Source of the DNA: Capillimicrobium sp035565675
Lineage (GTDB): Bacteria > Actinomycetota > Thermoleophilia > Solirubrobacterales > Solirubrobacteraceae
Direction: 5' to 3'
Assembly (NCBI GenBank): GCA_035565675.1
Contig: DATMSA010000002.1
Coordinates: 1-48,760 of the forward strand
Length of the DNA: 48,760 nucleotides
A model generated the notes under the pieces. That model saw nothing but the letters and a program-made list of their open reading frames with translations, did not search any database and was not told the DNA's origin. The translations under genes and the position numbers were made by a program. Position 1 is the first letter of the stretch; the number at the start of each line of letters is the position of its first letter. Shown piece by piece: positions 1 to 8,820 of this stretch.

Positions 1-891
1 ACGTCGGTGTGCATCGGCTGCAAGGCGTGCGAGGTGGCCTGCAAGCAGTGGAACGACCTGCCCGCCGACGACGTCCCGGGCGACGGCCGCGCCGGGTCCT
101 ACGACCACACCGGCGCGCTCGGCGCCGCCACCTGGCGCCACGTGCGGTTCGTCGAGCTGCTGGAGCCCAACCCGATCCCGCTCCCGGACGTCGCGCCGGT
201 CGACGTGGCGGCGGCGGTCGCCGACATGGACCGCTGGGTGTTCATGTCCGACGTGTGCAAGCACTGCACGAACGCCGGCTGCATGGACGCGTGCCCGACC
301 GGGGCGCTGATCCGCACCGAGTTCGACACGGTCGTGCTGCAGCCCGACGTCTGCAACGGCTGCGGCTACTGCATCCCCGCGTGCCCGTTCGGCGTCGTCG
401 ACCGCGACCCCGACGACGGCCGCGCCGCCAAGTGCACGCTCTGCTACGACCGCCTGCAGGACGGCATGGAGCCGGCGTGCGCGAAGGCGTGCCCGACCGA
501 CTCGATCCGCTTCGGCCCCTACGACGACCTCGTGGAGATCGCCCAGCGGCGCGTCGCGGCGCTGCAGGACCGCGGCGTCGCGGGCGCCTACCTGTACGGC
601 GCCGGCGACGAGGAGGCCGAGCGGCTGGCGGGCGGGCTGGGCGCGTTCTTCCTGCTGACCGAGGCGCCCGAGCGCTACGGCCTGCCCGCCCAGGCGGACT
701 CGCCGATCCAGGACGGCGTGGTGCCCGCCACGCTGGCGGCGGTCGGCGCCGGGCTGGCCGCCGCGGCCGGGGTCGCCGGCGCGTTCCGCTTCGGCCGCCC
801 GGCGCGCGGCGTGGGCGCGCTCACCGTGGTGGCCGCGGTCGCCGGCGCGGCGGAGCTGGCCCGCGACCTGCGCCAGCGGTGGCGTCGATGA
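1..891 (+). CDS. fdhB: Formate dehydrogenase-type iron-sulfur (beta) subunit, 5' end outside the window
   Basis: The electron-transfer subunit of a membrane-bound formate dehydrogenase, passing electrons from the catalytic subunit to the membrane subunit. The frame is open from base 1, so the true start lies upstream. Four cysteine groups for four [4Fe-4S] clusters are visible: CIGCKACEVAC at the left edge, CKHCTNAGCMDAC near residue 86, CNGCGYCIPAC near 118 and CTLC with PACAKACP near 145-165. The order and spacing match the E. coli FdnH/FdoH pattern. A C-terminal hydrophobic helix (about residues 240-265) would anchor it. It overlaps the NrfD gene by ATGA. The catalytic subunit should lie off-window to the left. 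A related DMSO/polysulfide reductase beta subunit is the main alternative. Confidence 0.85.
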   Translation, partial: TSVCIGCKACEVACKQWNDLPADDVPGDGRAGSYDHTGALGAATWRHVRFVELLEPNPIPLPDVAPVDVAAAVADMDRWVFMSDVCKHCTNAGCMDACPTGALIRTEFDTVVLQPDVCNGCGYCIPACPFGVVDRDPDDGRAAKCTLCYDRLQDGMEPACAKACPTDSIRFGPYDDLVEIAQRRVAALQDRGVAGAYLYGAGDEEAERLAGGLGAFFLLTEAPERYGLPAQADSPIQDGVVPATLAAVGAGLAAAAGVAGAFRFGRPARGVGALTVVAAVAGAAELARDLRQRWRR

Positions 892-1994
892 GCGGGCGGC
901 GCGACATGACGCCGGCGGTCGGCACGCCGGGCGGGCCGGCCTCGTGGCGGCGGGCCGTGCGGGGCGCCGCGGTCGCGCTCTCGCAGCGGCGCTGGCGCGA
1001 CGCCGCCTGGTCGGACATCTTCCGGCGCGACAGCGGCTACCTGTCCGACGCGCCGCCCGACCCGGCGCGGGTGGCCGAGGCCAACCGCCGCGGCCGCGCG
1101 CAGGCGCCGGACGTCGTCGACGGGCCGATCATGAAGGCGCCCGTGTGGACGTGGGAGGTGCCGGTCTACTTCTGGACGGGCGGCATGGCCGCCGGCGCCT
1201 CGTTCGTGGCGATGGCCTGCGACCTGGCCGGCGACGCGCGCTCGGCCCGGCTGGCCCGGCGGGTGGTGCTCGCCGCGCTGGCCCCGTCGCCGGCGCTGCT
1301 GACGATGGACCTCGGGCGGCCGGAGCGCTTCCACCACATGCTGCGCATCGTCAAGCCCCGCTCGCCGATGTCGACGGGCGCCTGGTGCCTGACCGTGTTC
1401 GGCGCGCTGGGAGCCGCCGCGGTCGGCGCCGACCTGCTCGGCCGCCCGCGCGCCGCGCGGGCGCTGGGCGCGACCAACGCGGTCGTCGGCGGCTACCTCG
1501 GCTCCTACGCGGGCGTGCTGCTCGCCGCGACCGCGGTGCCCGTGTGGGCGCGCAGCCGCCTGTTCCTCGGGCCCATCTTCGTCTCGACGGCCGTCCTGAC
1601 CGGCGCGGCGGCGACGCGCCTGACGGTCTCGGCCGCCGGGGTGCCGGCCGGTCATCCGACGCGCGCCGCGCTGGGCCGGGTCGAGAGCGGCGCGATGGCG
1701 GCCGAGCTGCTGCTGTCCGAGCTCAACCGCCACCGGCTCGGCCCGCTGGCCGCCGCGCTCGACGACGGCGCCGGCGCGCGCTGGTTCACGGCCGCGCAGT
1801 GGCTGGCCCGCGGCGGGCTGGCGCTGCGGCTGCTCGGGCGCCGGCTCGGGCCGCGCGCCGAACACGCCGCCAGCGGCCTGTTCATGGGCTCGGCGCTCTG
1901 CTTCCGCTTCGCGTGGGTGCGGGCCGGGCGGTCGTCGGCGCGCGACGACGAGGCGGTGGCCCGGACCGCTCGCGCTAGACGCGCTCGCCGGTGA
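888..1994 (+). CDS. nrfD: NrfD/PsrC-family membrane subunit of the dehydrogenase complex
   Basis: A polytopic quinone-interacting subunit that partners iron-sulfur beta subunits in formate dehydrogenase-like and polysulfide reductase-like enzymes. The ATG at 888 overlaps the beta-subunit stop (ATGA), so the two are translationally coupled. After a soluble N-terminus of about 80 residues comes the family-like segment VWTWEVPVYFWTGGMAAGAS, then several hydrophobic helices. Length is 368 aa, within the family range. The 3' end overlaps the convergent next gene by 20 bp, so no fdhD or maturation gene follows here. NrfD replaces the cytochrome b subunit used by E. coli FDH-N, which I infer means quinone-linked formate oxidation without haem b. 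Confidence 0.85.
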   Translation: MSGRRDMTPAVGTPGGPASWRRAVRGAAVALSQRRWRDAAWSDIFRRDSGYLSDAPPDPARVAEANRRGRAQAPDVVDGPIMKAPVWTWEVPVYFWTGGMAAGASFVAMACDLAGDARSARLARRVVLAALAPSPALLTMDLGRPERFHHMLRIVKPRSPMSTGAWCLTVFGALGAAAVGADLLGRPRAARALGATNAVVGGYLGSYAGVLLAATAVPVWARSRLFLGPIFVSTAVLTGAAATRLTVSAAGVPAGHPTRAALGRVESGAMAAELLLSELNRHRLGPLAAALDDGAGARWFTAAQWLARGGLALRLLGRRLGPRAEHAASGLFMGSALCFRFAWVRAGRSSARDDEAVARTARARRARR

Positions 1995-2727
1995 ACGGCT
2001 GCTCGCCGAACGGGCCGGCGTCGACGACCCCGGTCATCGCGTCGCCGCTCACCGTCGCGCGGAAGCGCAGGTCGACCTCCATCGGCTGCGTGACCGGGAT
2101 GTGCCACGTCAGCTCGCCCTCGCGGACGCGGCCGTCGAGCAGCTCGTAGGGCCCGAACGGGGTGTCGGCACGCCCGGTGAGGACGTCGCCGTCGACCGCC
2201 AGCCACAGCCCGACCGTCTGCTCGCCCAGCGGCGTGTCCATGCGGCACGCCCACGTGCCGTCGACCGACCCGGCCGCGGGCGGCGGGCCCGGCGCCGGCG
2301 CGTCGGCGGGCGCGGGCCCGGCCGGCGCGCCGCCGCCACGGGTCGCCAGCGCGATGCGCACGATCGGCAGCGCGTCCAGCCACGCGGCGAGCGCCGCCAG
2401 CAGCGCGAGCACGAGGCCGGCGGTCGCCCACGCGGTGCGCAGCTCGTCGTTGATCGCGAACGTCGCGATCGTCGCGCCCAGCAGCAGCGCGGCGAGCACC
2501 ACGCTCGGGAGCTGCGGCGGCATCGGGAACCGCCGCCCGCGCCGCACGACGCGCACCGTCTCCCAGACGGCGAGCAGCACGCCGACGACCCCGGCCACGA
2601 CGCCGATCCCGTTCCAGGCGCTGCGCGACACCTCGCCCGCCGCCCCCTCCTGCCAGGGCGCCAGGGAGCACGCCACGAACGCGACGGCCGCGGCGAGCGT
2701 GGTCCAGGCGGCCTTGCTCAGATGCAT
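1975..2727 (-). CDS. Membrane protein with C-terminal beta-rich (lipocalin-like) domain, unknown function
   Basis: A protein of 250 aa. The ATG at 2727 (MHLSKAAW) is preferred over an in-frame start at 2826 because the extra residues look random and the longer form would run into the start of the divergent transporter gene. About four hydrophobic helices fill residues 5-120, followed by a Pro/Ala/Gly linker (about 125-150). A soluble beta-rich domain follows, with alternating short strands and WLAVDGDVLTG and MTGVVDAGPFG turns like those in small lipocalin-type domains of unknown function. No catalytic motif is visible. It is convergent with nrfD and divergent from the sugar porter. The call is structural only. 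Confidence 0.65.
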   Translation of the reverse strand: MHLSKAAWTTLAAAVAFVACSLAPWQEGAAGEVSRSAWNGIGVVAGVVGVLLAVWETVRVVRRGRRFPMPPQLPSVVLAALLLGATIATFAINDELRTAWATAGLVLALLAALAAWLDALPIVRIALATRGGGAPAGPAPADAPAPGPPPAAGSVDGTWACRMDTPLGEQTVGLWLAVDGDVLTGRADTPFGPYELLDGRVREGELTWHIPVTQPMEVDLRFRATVSGDAMTGVVDAGPFGEQPFTGERV

Positions 2728-2802
2728 CCGCCCGATCGTCCCATAGAGTGGCGCGGATCCGGCGGCACCCGCCGCTCGCGCACACGGAGGTCCATCGCAA
2801 GG

Positions 2803-4227
2803 ATGTCTGTCCCAGCGGCCGTGCACGCCGGCCCGCGCTCGTACCAGGTCCGCACGTGGATGGCCGCCGCCATCGCCGGGATGGGCGGCCTGCTGTTCGG
2901 CTACGACACGGGCATGATCTCGGGCGCGCAGGTCTTCATCGAGCAGGACTTCGACGTGTCCGCCAGCGGGATCGGCCTCGTCGTCAGCGCGGTCACGGCC
3001 GGCGCGCTCGTCGGCGCGCTGATCTCCAGCGGCCTGACCACGCGCCTGTCGCGGCGGGCGATGATCGTCCTCGCCGCCGTCATCTTCATCGTCGGCGCGA
3101 TCGGCGCCGCCGCCGCGCCGAGCCTCGGGGTGCTCATCGCCGCCCGCTTCGTGATCGGCCTCGGGATCGGCTTCGCGTCGACGATCGTGCCGCTCTACAT
3201 CGCCGAGCTCGTCCCGGTGAAGAGCCGCGGGTCGATGGTCGCGCTCTTCCAGCTCGCGATCACCGCCGGCATCCTCGTCGCCTACCTCGTCAACGCCGCG
3301 TTCGCCGACGACGGCGAGTGGCGCGCCGTGTTCGCGCTCGCGTGCGCGCCGGCGACGCTGCTGCTGTTCGGGATGCTCGTGCTGCCCGAGAGCCCGCGCT
3401 GGCTATTCGCGGCCGGGCGCGAGGAGGAGGCGCGCACGGTCCTCGAGACGCTGCGCGACCCCGACGACCCGCAGACCACGCACGAGCTCGAGGAGATCCG
3501 CGCGACGGTGGAGGCCGACCGCGCCCGCCCGCAGCAGTCGATCGGCCGGGCGCTCACGAGCCCGCTCGCGCGCACGATCCTCGTCGTCGGGATCGGGCTG
3601 GGCGTCTTCCAGCAGATCACCGGGATCAACACGATCATCTACTACGCCCCGACGATCCTGCGCACGGCGGGGCTCGGCACCGAGACGGCGGTGCTGACCA
3701 CCGCCGGCGTCGGCGCGCTGAACTTCGCGGCGACGATCGTCGCGCTGCTGGTCGTCGACCGCATCAACCGGCGCACGATCCTGCTGGCCGGCATGGCCGG
3801 CATGGTGCTGTCGATGGCGGTCCTGGCGACGACGTTCGCGATCGACGACTTCGACGGCGTCCTGCGCTGGATCGCGGTCGGCTCGCTGTTCTCGTTCATC
3901 GCCTGCTTCGCGGTGAGCTGGGGCTGGGGCTTCTGGGTGATGGCCTCGGAGATCTATCCGCTGTTCATCCGCGGCCAGGCGATCTCGATCGGCAACGCGA
4001 TCCAGTGGGGCGCGAACTTCCTGATCTCGCTGCTGTTCCCGATCCTGCTGGCGTCGTGGGGCGGCGCGGCCGTCTTCTACGTGCTGGCCGGGTTCGGCGT
4101 GCTCGCGCTGCTGTTCACCCAGCGGCTCGTGCCCGAGACGCGCGGCCTGACGCTCGAGGAGATCGAGGACGAGTGGCGCCGGCGCGCGGGGGTCGGCGGA
4201 GCGTCCACCGCCACCGGAGCGGCGTGA
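2803..4227 (+). CDS. Sugar porter of the major facilitator superfamily
   Basis: A 474-aa, 12-helix proton-coupled or facilitative sugar transporter of the inner membrane. Family signatures are plain: GLLFGYDTGMISGA in helix 1, LPESPRWL after helix 6, GVFQQITGINTIIYYAPTI in helix 7 and VPETRGLTLEEIE after helix 12. These define the sugar porter family (XylE/GlcP/AraE-like). The ATG at 2803 follows a GGAGG at 2786-2790 with long spacing. Much longer upstream frames in this phase are unlikely because they cross the divergent neighbour. The substrate cannot be told from sequence; glucose, xylose or arabinose are all possible. No sugar catabolic gene is adjacent. Confidence 0.92.
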   Translation: MSVPAAVHAGPRSYQVRTWMAAAIAGMGGLLFGYDTGMISGAQVFIEQDFDVSASGIGLVVSAVTAGALVGALISSGLTTRLSRRAMIVLAAVIFIVGAIGAAAAPSLGVLIAARFVIGLGIGFASTIVPLYIAELVPVKSRGSMVALFQLAITAGILVAYLVNAAFADDGEWRAVFALACAPATLLLFGMLVLPESPRWLFAAGREEEARTVLETLRDPDDPQTTHELEEIRATVEADRARPQQSIGRALTSPLARTILVVGIGLGVFQQITGINTIIYYAPTILRTAGLGTETAVLTTAGVGALNFAATIVALLVVDRINRRTILLAGMAGMVLSMAVLATTFAIDDFDGVLRWIAVGSLFSFIACFAVSWGWGFWVMASEIYPLFIRGQAISIGNAIQWGANFLISLLFPILLASWGGAAVFYVLAGFGVLALLFTQRLVPETRGLTLEEIEDEWRRRAGVGGASTATGAA

Positions 4228-4240
4228 CGCAGATGCCAGA

Positions 4241-4705
4241 ATGCGAACGGTGAGCTTCCATCTCCCCCGTCGCGCCGCGGCCGCCGCGGCCACGGCCGCC
4301 GCCGCGCTGGCCGTCGCCGCCGCCCCGGCCACGGCCGCCAAGACCTACAACGAGACGGTCGTCGCGACCGTCAAGAAGGCCTCCCAGAAGGGCACCACGC
4401 TCGTCTACACCGGCACCGTGCGCTCGTCGGTCCTCGGACGCGGCACCGTCCGCCAGACCGTGCGCCTGAACGGCCTGAACGTCACCGGCTCGTTCACGAT
4501 CCGCTACAAGGGCGGCACCGTGCGCGGCACGGTGCGCGCGAAGGCGCGGCTCGGCCTGCGCGAGGCGACCTTCACCGGCACGTCGCGCACCACCGGCGGC
4601 ACCGGCCGCTACAAGGGCGCCACCGGCAGCGGCAGCTACCGCGGCACCGGCGCGCTCAACATGTCGGGCGCCACGTTCCGCTCGACGGGCACGATCACCT
4701 TCTGA
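4241..4705 (+). CDS. Small secreted beta-barrel-like protein, unknown function
   Basis: A protein of 154 aa with a classical signal peptide: RR near the start, an Ala-rich core, and likely cleavage after ATAA near residue 33. The mature part is rich in Thr, Gly and basic residues in alternating strands. Its C-terminal TGGTGRYKGATGSGSYRGTG resembles the closing repeats of dirigent/allene-oxide-cyclase-type barrels, but that likeness is weak and by eye. The start is uncertain: ATG 4241 and GTG 4250 are both possible and neither has a good ribosome site. It begins 13 bp after the sugar porter and could be co-transcribed. No function is assigned. Confidence 0.6.
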   Translation: MRTVSFHLPRRAAAAAATAAAALAVAAAPATAAKTYNETVVATVKKASQKGTTLVYTGTVRSSVLGRGTVRQTVRLNGLNVTGSFTIRYKGGTVRGTVRAKARLGLREATFTGTSRTTGGTGRYKGATGSGSYRGTGALNMSGATFRSTGTITF

Positions 4706-4718
4706 GCGGCGCCCGCGC

Positions 4719-5501
4719 TCAGCGCTGCGGCTCGAGCGACACGAGCCGCAGCTCGTAGCGCTCGGTGTAGCCGACCTTCGCGCCGATCGGCGTGTCGCTG
4801 CGGCTGGCGTTGTCGGCCGTGATGCGGATCGGCAGGCCGGTCTCGCGGTCCAGCCACAGGTCGTAGGTGCCGCCGCCCTCGGTGGAGCCGGACATGCGGA
4901 AGCGGATGCGCACGTGGACGGTGGCGACCTCGTCGCCGCCGACCGCGATGCGCTCGGCGCCGAGGGCGCGCACGGTGTCGGTGCGGGTGACGCCCTCGCG
5001 CTTGCACACGATCGTCGCCCGCTCCCCGCCGGGGCGCAGCGGGATCTCCCCGCCCGAGCACTCGTAGGTGCGGTCGTCGGTGCGCCCGTAGAACGAGTGC
5101 ACGTCGTTGAAGCGGATGGGCTCCAGCGCGCCCGGCTTGGCGCAGTACGTCCACGTCTCCGAGCGCTTGTCGAGCGCGGTCCAGGTCTGCTCGAACCCGC
5201 AGTCGACGGCGCGGATCGCGATCGTCGTGCGGCCGGGGTACTCGTGCTCGCTGCCGCCGAGCAGGTCGGCGCGCTCGTCGCCCTCGGTGGCGTACTCGTA
5301 GACCCCGGCCACGGGGATGTCGACGCCCGTGGGCAGCCGGCTCGGGGCGGTCGCCGTGGTCTCGCCGCGGTAGCGCTCGACGATCCGCTCGACCGCGATC
5401 GGCTCGGTGTCGTCGCTGAGCAGCCACGAGCGGGCCAGCAGCAGCGCGGCGACGAGGACGGCGCCCACGGACGCCAGGACGATCAGCCACTTGCGGCGCA
5501 T
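4719..5501 (-). CDS. Membrane-anchored extracytoplasmic protein, unknown function
   Basis: A protein of 260 aa with a short basic N-terminus (MRRKW) and one hydrophobic helix (about residues 5-24) that acts as signal anchor. The rest is a soluble, beta-rich domain exposed outside. Four Cys at about 101, 119, 143 and 166 could form two disulfides, which fits an extracytoplasmic location. No enzyme motif is recognised. A TAGGTT hexamer at 5512-5517 (minus) lies about 10 bases before the ATG and could be the -10 of a nearly leaderless transcript. It is convergent with the small secreted protein at 4241. Confidence 0.65.
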   Translation of the reverse strand: MRRKWLIVLASVGAVLVAALLLARSWLLSDDTEPIAVERIVERYRGETTATAPSRLPTGVDIPVAGVYEYATEGDERADLLGGSEHEYPGRTTIAIRAVDCGFEQTWTALDKRSETWTYCAKPGALEPIRFNDVHSFYGRTDDRTYECSGGEIPLRPGGERATIVCKREGVTRTDTVRALGAERIAVGGDEVATVHVRIRFRMSGSTEGGGTYDLWLDRETGLPIRITADNASRSDTPIGAKVGYTERYELRLVSLEPQR

Positions 5502-5544
5502 TGCGCAGACGAACCTACCGTGCGCGACGGCGCGCGGGGGCGAG

Positions 5545-6504
5545 CTACGGGACCTGCATGTGGACGCGCAGCGCGGTGCCGTCCGGTCCCGAGCGCAGCT
5601 CGACGAGGTCGCAGAGCTGGTTGACGAGCCACAGGCCGCGGCCGTGGTCGCGCTCGAAGTCGGGCGGGCGGCGCCCGGCCAGCGGGTCCTGGATCCAGCC
5701 GTGGTCGGCGACCTCGCAGACGAGCTCGCCGTCGCGGCGCCACAGGCGCAGCACGCCCGGCTCGCCGCCGTGGACGAGCGTGTTCGTGGTCGCCTCGTTG
5801 GTGGCGACGAGCAGGTCCTCGACGCGCCCGTCGGGCAGGCCCGCGGCCCGGGCCTGCTCGGCCACGAGGCCGCGCGTCGCCGCCAGGTCGCGCGTGACCG
5901 GCACGGCGAGCGCGTCGGCGGGCGCCGGGCGCAGCGGCGCGGACGCGTACTCCTCGAAGGGGTCGGCGTAGGCGTCGCTGATCGTCGGCACGCCGTGGCA
6001 GCACAGCGTCGGGTGGGTGCGGCCCGCGCCGGCGACGACCTCCGGATCGAGGCGCGCGGCGTCGTAGGGGCACAGGACGTGGACGTCGGTGCTCGCGAAC
6101 GCGACGTTCATCAGCGCCTCGTGGCGGCAGGCCTCGACCGCGGCGTCGTGTCCGCGCCCGGGCCAGACGGGCTCGCCGACGAACCGGCGCGGTCCCTCGG
6201 GCTGCGCGTCCGACCAGGCCGCGACGAACGGGATGAGGCGGGCCGGGTTGCGCCCGACCCGCGTGATGTCGACGAGCTCGACCGCGTCGGCGTCGGGGCC
6301 CAGCTCCTCGCGCAGCACGGCCGCGGCGCGCGGCGGCACGGCGACGAGGACGGGCTCCCCGGCGGCCAGCCCACCCCGCACGAAGCGCCCGACGAGGCGC
6401 GCGTACTCGTCGTCGCCGGCGTACAGCAGCGCGTCGTGGCGCAGCCGCGGCGGGCCGGCCAGCGCGCGGCCGGCGGCCGGCTCGGGACGGGAGAGAGGAG
6501 GCAT
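5545..6504 (-). CDS. RsbA-type anti-sigma-like regulator: MEDS domain plus GHKL ATPase domain
   Basis: A 319-aa regulator. Residues about 20-175 form a MEDS (methanogen/methylotroph DcmR sensory) domain, recognisable from RHDALLYAGDDEYARLVGRF near the N-terminus. Residues about 190-319 form a serine/threonine-kinase-type GHKL ATPase like RsbW/SpoIIAB: N box NEATTNTLVHG, G1-like VADHGWIQDP and G2-like DHGRGLWLVNQL. The family sequesters or phosphorylates sigma-factor antagonists in stress pathways. No cognate sigma factor or STAS anti-anti-sigma gene is adjacent, so the partner is unknown. Start ATG at 6504 is chosen because the longer open frame crosses the marR gene. A direct two-component histidine kinase role is unlikely as no H box is present. 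Confidence 0.82.
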   Translation of the reverse strand: MPPLSRPEPAAGRALAGPPRLRHDALLYAGDDEYARLVGRFVRGGLAAGEPVLVAVPPRAAAVLREELGPDADAVELVDITRVGRNPARLIPFVAAWSDAQPEGPRRFVGEPVWPGRGHDAAVEACRHEALMNVAFASTDVHVLCPYDAARLDPEVVAGAGRTHPTLCCHGVPTISDAYADPFEEYASAPLRPAPADALAVPVTRDLAATRGLVAEQARAAGLPDGRVEDLLVATNEATTNTLVHGGEPGVLRLWRRDGELVCEVADHGWIQDPLAGRRPPDFERDHGRGLWLVNQLCDLVELRSGPDGTALRVHMQVP

Positions 6505-6636
6505 CGCTCTCGCGGTTTTCCGCCGCTCCGGGGTCCAAACCGGCGCGGGGGGCCGCGGGCGCGCCAACGTCGCCGGTCTGAGATGATCCCGTACCAGATC
6601 GTATGCTTTCGTATCAATTCGCGCTAGACTGACCGC

Positions 6637-7149
6637 ATGGGACACGCCACGACGGCACCCGACCCCGCCGGGATCGCCCCGATCGCCCCCTCGACGGCGA
6701 ACCTGTGCGTCCTGCTCAGCCGCGCGAGCCACGCGCTGGCCACGCAGACGCAGGCCGCGCTCGAGGAGCTCGGGATCTCGGCGCGCGCCCACCACGTCCT
6801 GGCAAGCGCCGCCGAGGGCAAGCGCACGCAGTCGGAGCTGGCGCGGATCGTCGGGCTCGACAAGACGACCATGGTCGTGACGATGGACGAGCTGGAGGCC
6901 GCGGGCCTGGCCGAGCGCCGGCCGTCGGCGACCGACCGGCGGGCGCGGGTCATCTCGGTGACCGAGGCGGGCGAGCGGGTCATCGCCCAGGGCGAGGCGA
7001 TCGTCACGCGCGTGCACGAGGAGGTCCTCGACGTGCTCGACGACGAGGAGCGCGAGGTGTTCCTCGACGCGCTGGCCAAGCTCGTCGACGAGCGGCTGAA
7101 CGCGCCGACCCAGTGCCGGCAGCCGCTACGTCGTCCGCGTGGCAAATAA
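6637..7149 (+). CDS. MarR-family transcriptional regulator
   Basis: A 170-aa winged-helix repressor. The core has the usual layout: dimerisation helix (NLCVLLSRASHALATQTQAA), HTH (KRTQSELARIVGLDKTTMVV) and wing (LAERRPSATDRRARVISVT), which holds the DxR motif of the wing. It sits 72 bp upstream of a drug exporter on the same strand, so it most likely represses that exporter and itself. A TAGACT hexamer at 6625-6630 lies only six bases before the ATG, consistent with leaderless mRNA. The inducing ligand is unknown. Confidence 0.9.
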   Translation: MGHATTAPDPAGIAPIAPSTANLCVLLSRASHALATQTQAALEELGISARAHHVLASAAEGKRTQSELARIVGLDKTTMVVTMDELEAAGLAERRPSATDRRARVISVTEAGERVIAQGEAIVTRVHEEVLDVLDDEEREVFLDALAKLVDERLNAPTQCRQPLRRPRGK

Positions 7150-7158
7150 GTTGTGAAG

Positions 7159-7182
7159 AGATAGTCTTGTAGTAGACGATCT
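7159..7182. promoter_or_regulatory. Candidate MarR operator between regulator and exporter
   Basis: An imperfect inverted repeat, AGATAGTC, eight-base spacer, GACGATCT (7 of 8 positions pair), lies in the gap between the marR-type gene and the exporter. The stretch is A+T-rich compared with its surroundings. MarR proteins bind such palindromes of about 16-24 bp, so this is a reasonable operator for exporter control. Binding is inferred, not shown. Confidence 0.5.
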
Positions 7183-7221
7183 GCTAAGGTCGCGTCTTCG
7201 CTGTTCCCTACCGGAGATGCG

Positions 7222-8703
7222 ATGACGCAGACCGCCCCACCTCAGACCATCGCCTCGCCCCCCGCGACGGCCGAGCGCAACCGCTGGATCACGCTCGTCG
7301 TGCTCTGCCTCGGCTTCCTGATGGTCATCCTCGACTCGACGATCGTGAACGTCGCGCTGCCGTCGATCCAGGACGACCTCGGGTTCTCGCAGTCCGGCCT
7401 CGCGTGGGTCGTCAACGCCTATCTGATCGCCTTCGGAGGCCTGCTGATGCTGGCCGGCCGGCTCGGCGACCTCATCGGGCGCCGCCGCGTGTTCCTCGCC
7501 GGCGTCGCCCTGTTCACCCTCGCTTCCGTGCTCTGCGGCGCCGCCCAGAGCCAGGAGGTGCTCGTCGTCGCCCGCTTCGTGCAGGGCGCCGGCGGGGCGC
7601 TGTCCTCCGCGGTCATCCTCGGGATGATCGTCACCCTGTTCCCGCAGCCGGGCGAGCGCGCCCGCGCGATCGGGATCTACAGCTTCGTCGCCGCGGGCGG
7701 CGCGTCGGTCGGCCTGCTGGCCGGCGGCGTCCTCACCGAGGCGATCAACTGGCACTGGATCTTCTTCGTCAACGTGCCGATCGGCATCGCCACGCTCGTC
7801 GCGGCCGTGCGCCTGATCGAGCGCGACGAGGGGATCGGCCTGGAGCAGGGCGCCGACGCGCCCGGCGCGCTGCTGCTCGTGGGCGCGCTGATGCTGACCG
7901 TCTACACGATCGTCGGCACCGAGGACGCCGGCTGGGGCTCGGCCCGCACGATCGGCCTGGGCGTGCTGGCGATCGCGCTGCTGGCCGCGTTCGTGGCGCG
8001 TGAGCAGCGCGCCGCGCACCCGCTCGTCCCGCTGCGGATCTTCCGCTCGCGGGTCGTGACCGGCGCGAACGTGGTCCAGATGCTGATGATCTCGGGCATG
8101 TTCGGCGTGTTCTTCCTGGGCGCGCTGTACTACCAGCGGATCCTCGGGTACGACGCCGTCGAGGTCGGCCTCGCGTTCCTCCCGGTCGCGCTGGGCATCG
8201 CGGTGATGTCGGTCGGCGTCTCGGCGCGGCTGATCATGCGCTACGGCGCGCGCCGCACGCTGGTGCCCGGGCTCGCGCTGGTCGCCGTCGGGCTCGCGCT
8301 GTTCGTGCGGGCGCCGATCGACGCCCAGTACGCGGCCGACCTGCTGCCCTCGATGGTGCTGATCGGCGTCGGCGCCGGGCTCAGCTTCCCGTCGCTGATG
8401 ACGCTGGCGATGTCCGGCGCCACCGAGCAGGACTCCGGCCTGGCCTCCGGCCTGGTGAACACGTCGCAGCAGATGGGCGGCGCCCTCGGGCTCGCCGTGC
8501 TCGCGACGCTCTCGTCCTCGCGCAGCGAGACCCTGCTGGCCCAGGGCGAGCCGATCGCGCAGGCGCTCACCGACGGCTACCAGCTCGCCTTCGCCATCGC
8601 GGCGGGGCTCGTGGTGGCCGCGGTGGCCCTGGCGCTCGTCCTCCTCCGGCCACCGCGAGAGCCGGGCGTCACCGCGGAGGCGGTCGTGGAGCACGCCGGC
8701 TGA
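7222..8703 (+). CDS. DHA2-family (EmrB/QacA type) 14-TM multidrug exporter
   Basis: A 493-aa major facilitator protein with about 14 hydrophobic helices. Seen motifs are LDSTIVNVALPSIQDDLGFS in helix 1 (DHA2 motif D1), GRLGDLIGRRRVFL (motif A) and the Gly-rich GAGGALSSAVILGMI (motif C region) typical of antiporters. It should expel hydrophobic or cationic drugs in exchange for protons. The MarR gene immediately upstream and the palindrome in the gap suggest drug-inducible expression. GGAG at 7214-7217 precedes the ATG closely. A strong hairpin follows downstream at 8756-8786. Confidence 0.92.
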   Translation: MTQTAPPQTIASPPATAERNRWITLVVLCLGFLMVILDSTIVNVALPSIQDDLGFSQSGLAWVVNAYLIAFGGLLMLAGRLGDLIGRRRVFLAGVALFTLASVLCGAAQSQEVLVVARFVQGAGGALSSAVILGMIVTLFPQPGERARAIGIYSFVAAGGASVGLLAGGVLTEAINWHWIFFVNVPIGIATLVAAVRLIERDEGIGLEQGADAPGALLLVGALMLTVYTIVGTEDAGWGSARTIGLGVLAIALLAAFVAREQRAAHPLVPLRIFRSRVVTGANVVQMLMISGMFGVFFLGALYYQRILGYDAVEVGLAFLPVALGIAVMSVGVSARLIMRYGARRTLVPGLALVAVGLALFVRAPIDAQYAADLLPSMVLIGVGAGLSFPSLMTLAMSGATEQDSGLASGLVNTSQQMGGALGLAVLATLSSSRSETLLAQGEPIAQALTDGYQLAFAIAAGLVVAAVALALVLLRPPREPGVTAEAVVEHAG

Positions 8704-8755
8704 CGCCGGCGACACCGCGGGCGTCCTCTCCCCCGGCGCCCGCGTCCGGACCGGC

Positions 8756-8786
8756 CCTCGGGGTGGGCAGCACTGCCACCCCGAGG
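8756..8786 (+). terminator. Strong hairpin after the exporter gene, likely terminator
   Basis: CCTCGGGGTGG pairs perfectly with CCACCCCGAGG, and CAG/CTG extends the stem past one bulged G around a very small loop. There is no T-run, which is common for terminators in high-G+C actinobacteria. It lies 52 bp after the exporter stop and 34 bp before the next gene, so it could also sit in that gene's leader. Confidence 0.5.
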
Positions 8787-8820
8787 GGCACGGCCGGGAA
8801 CGCAGTACGGTCTCGGCGCC

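Noticed and set aside
9..1994. A 661-codon frame covering the left end
   Set aside because: Its first 290 codons are an Arg-rich out-of-phase reading of the iron-sulfur subunit. Only the part from ATG 888 (NrfD) is real.
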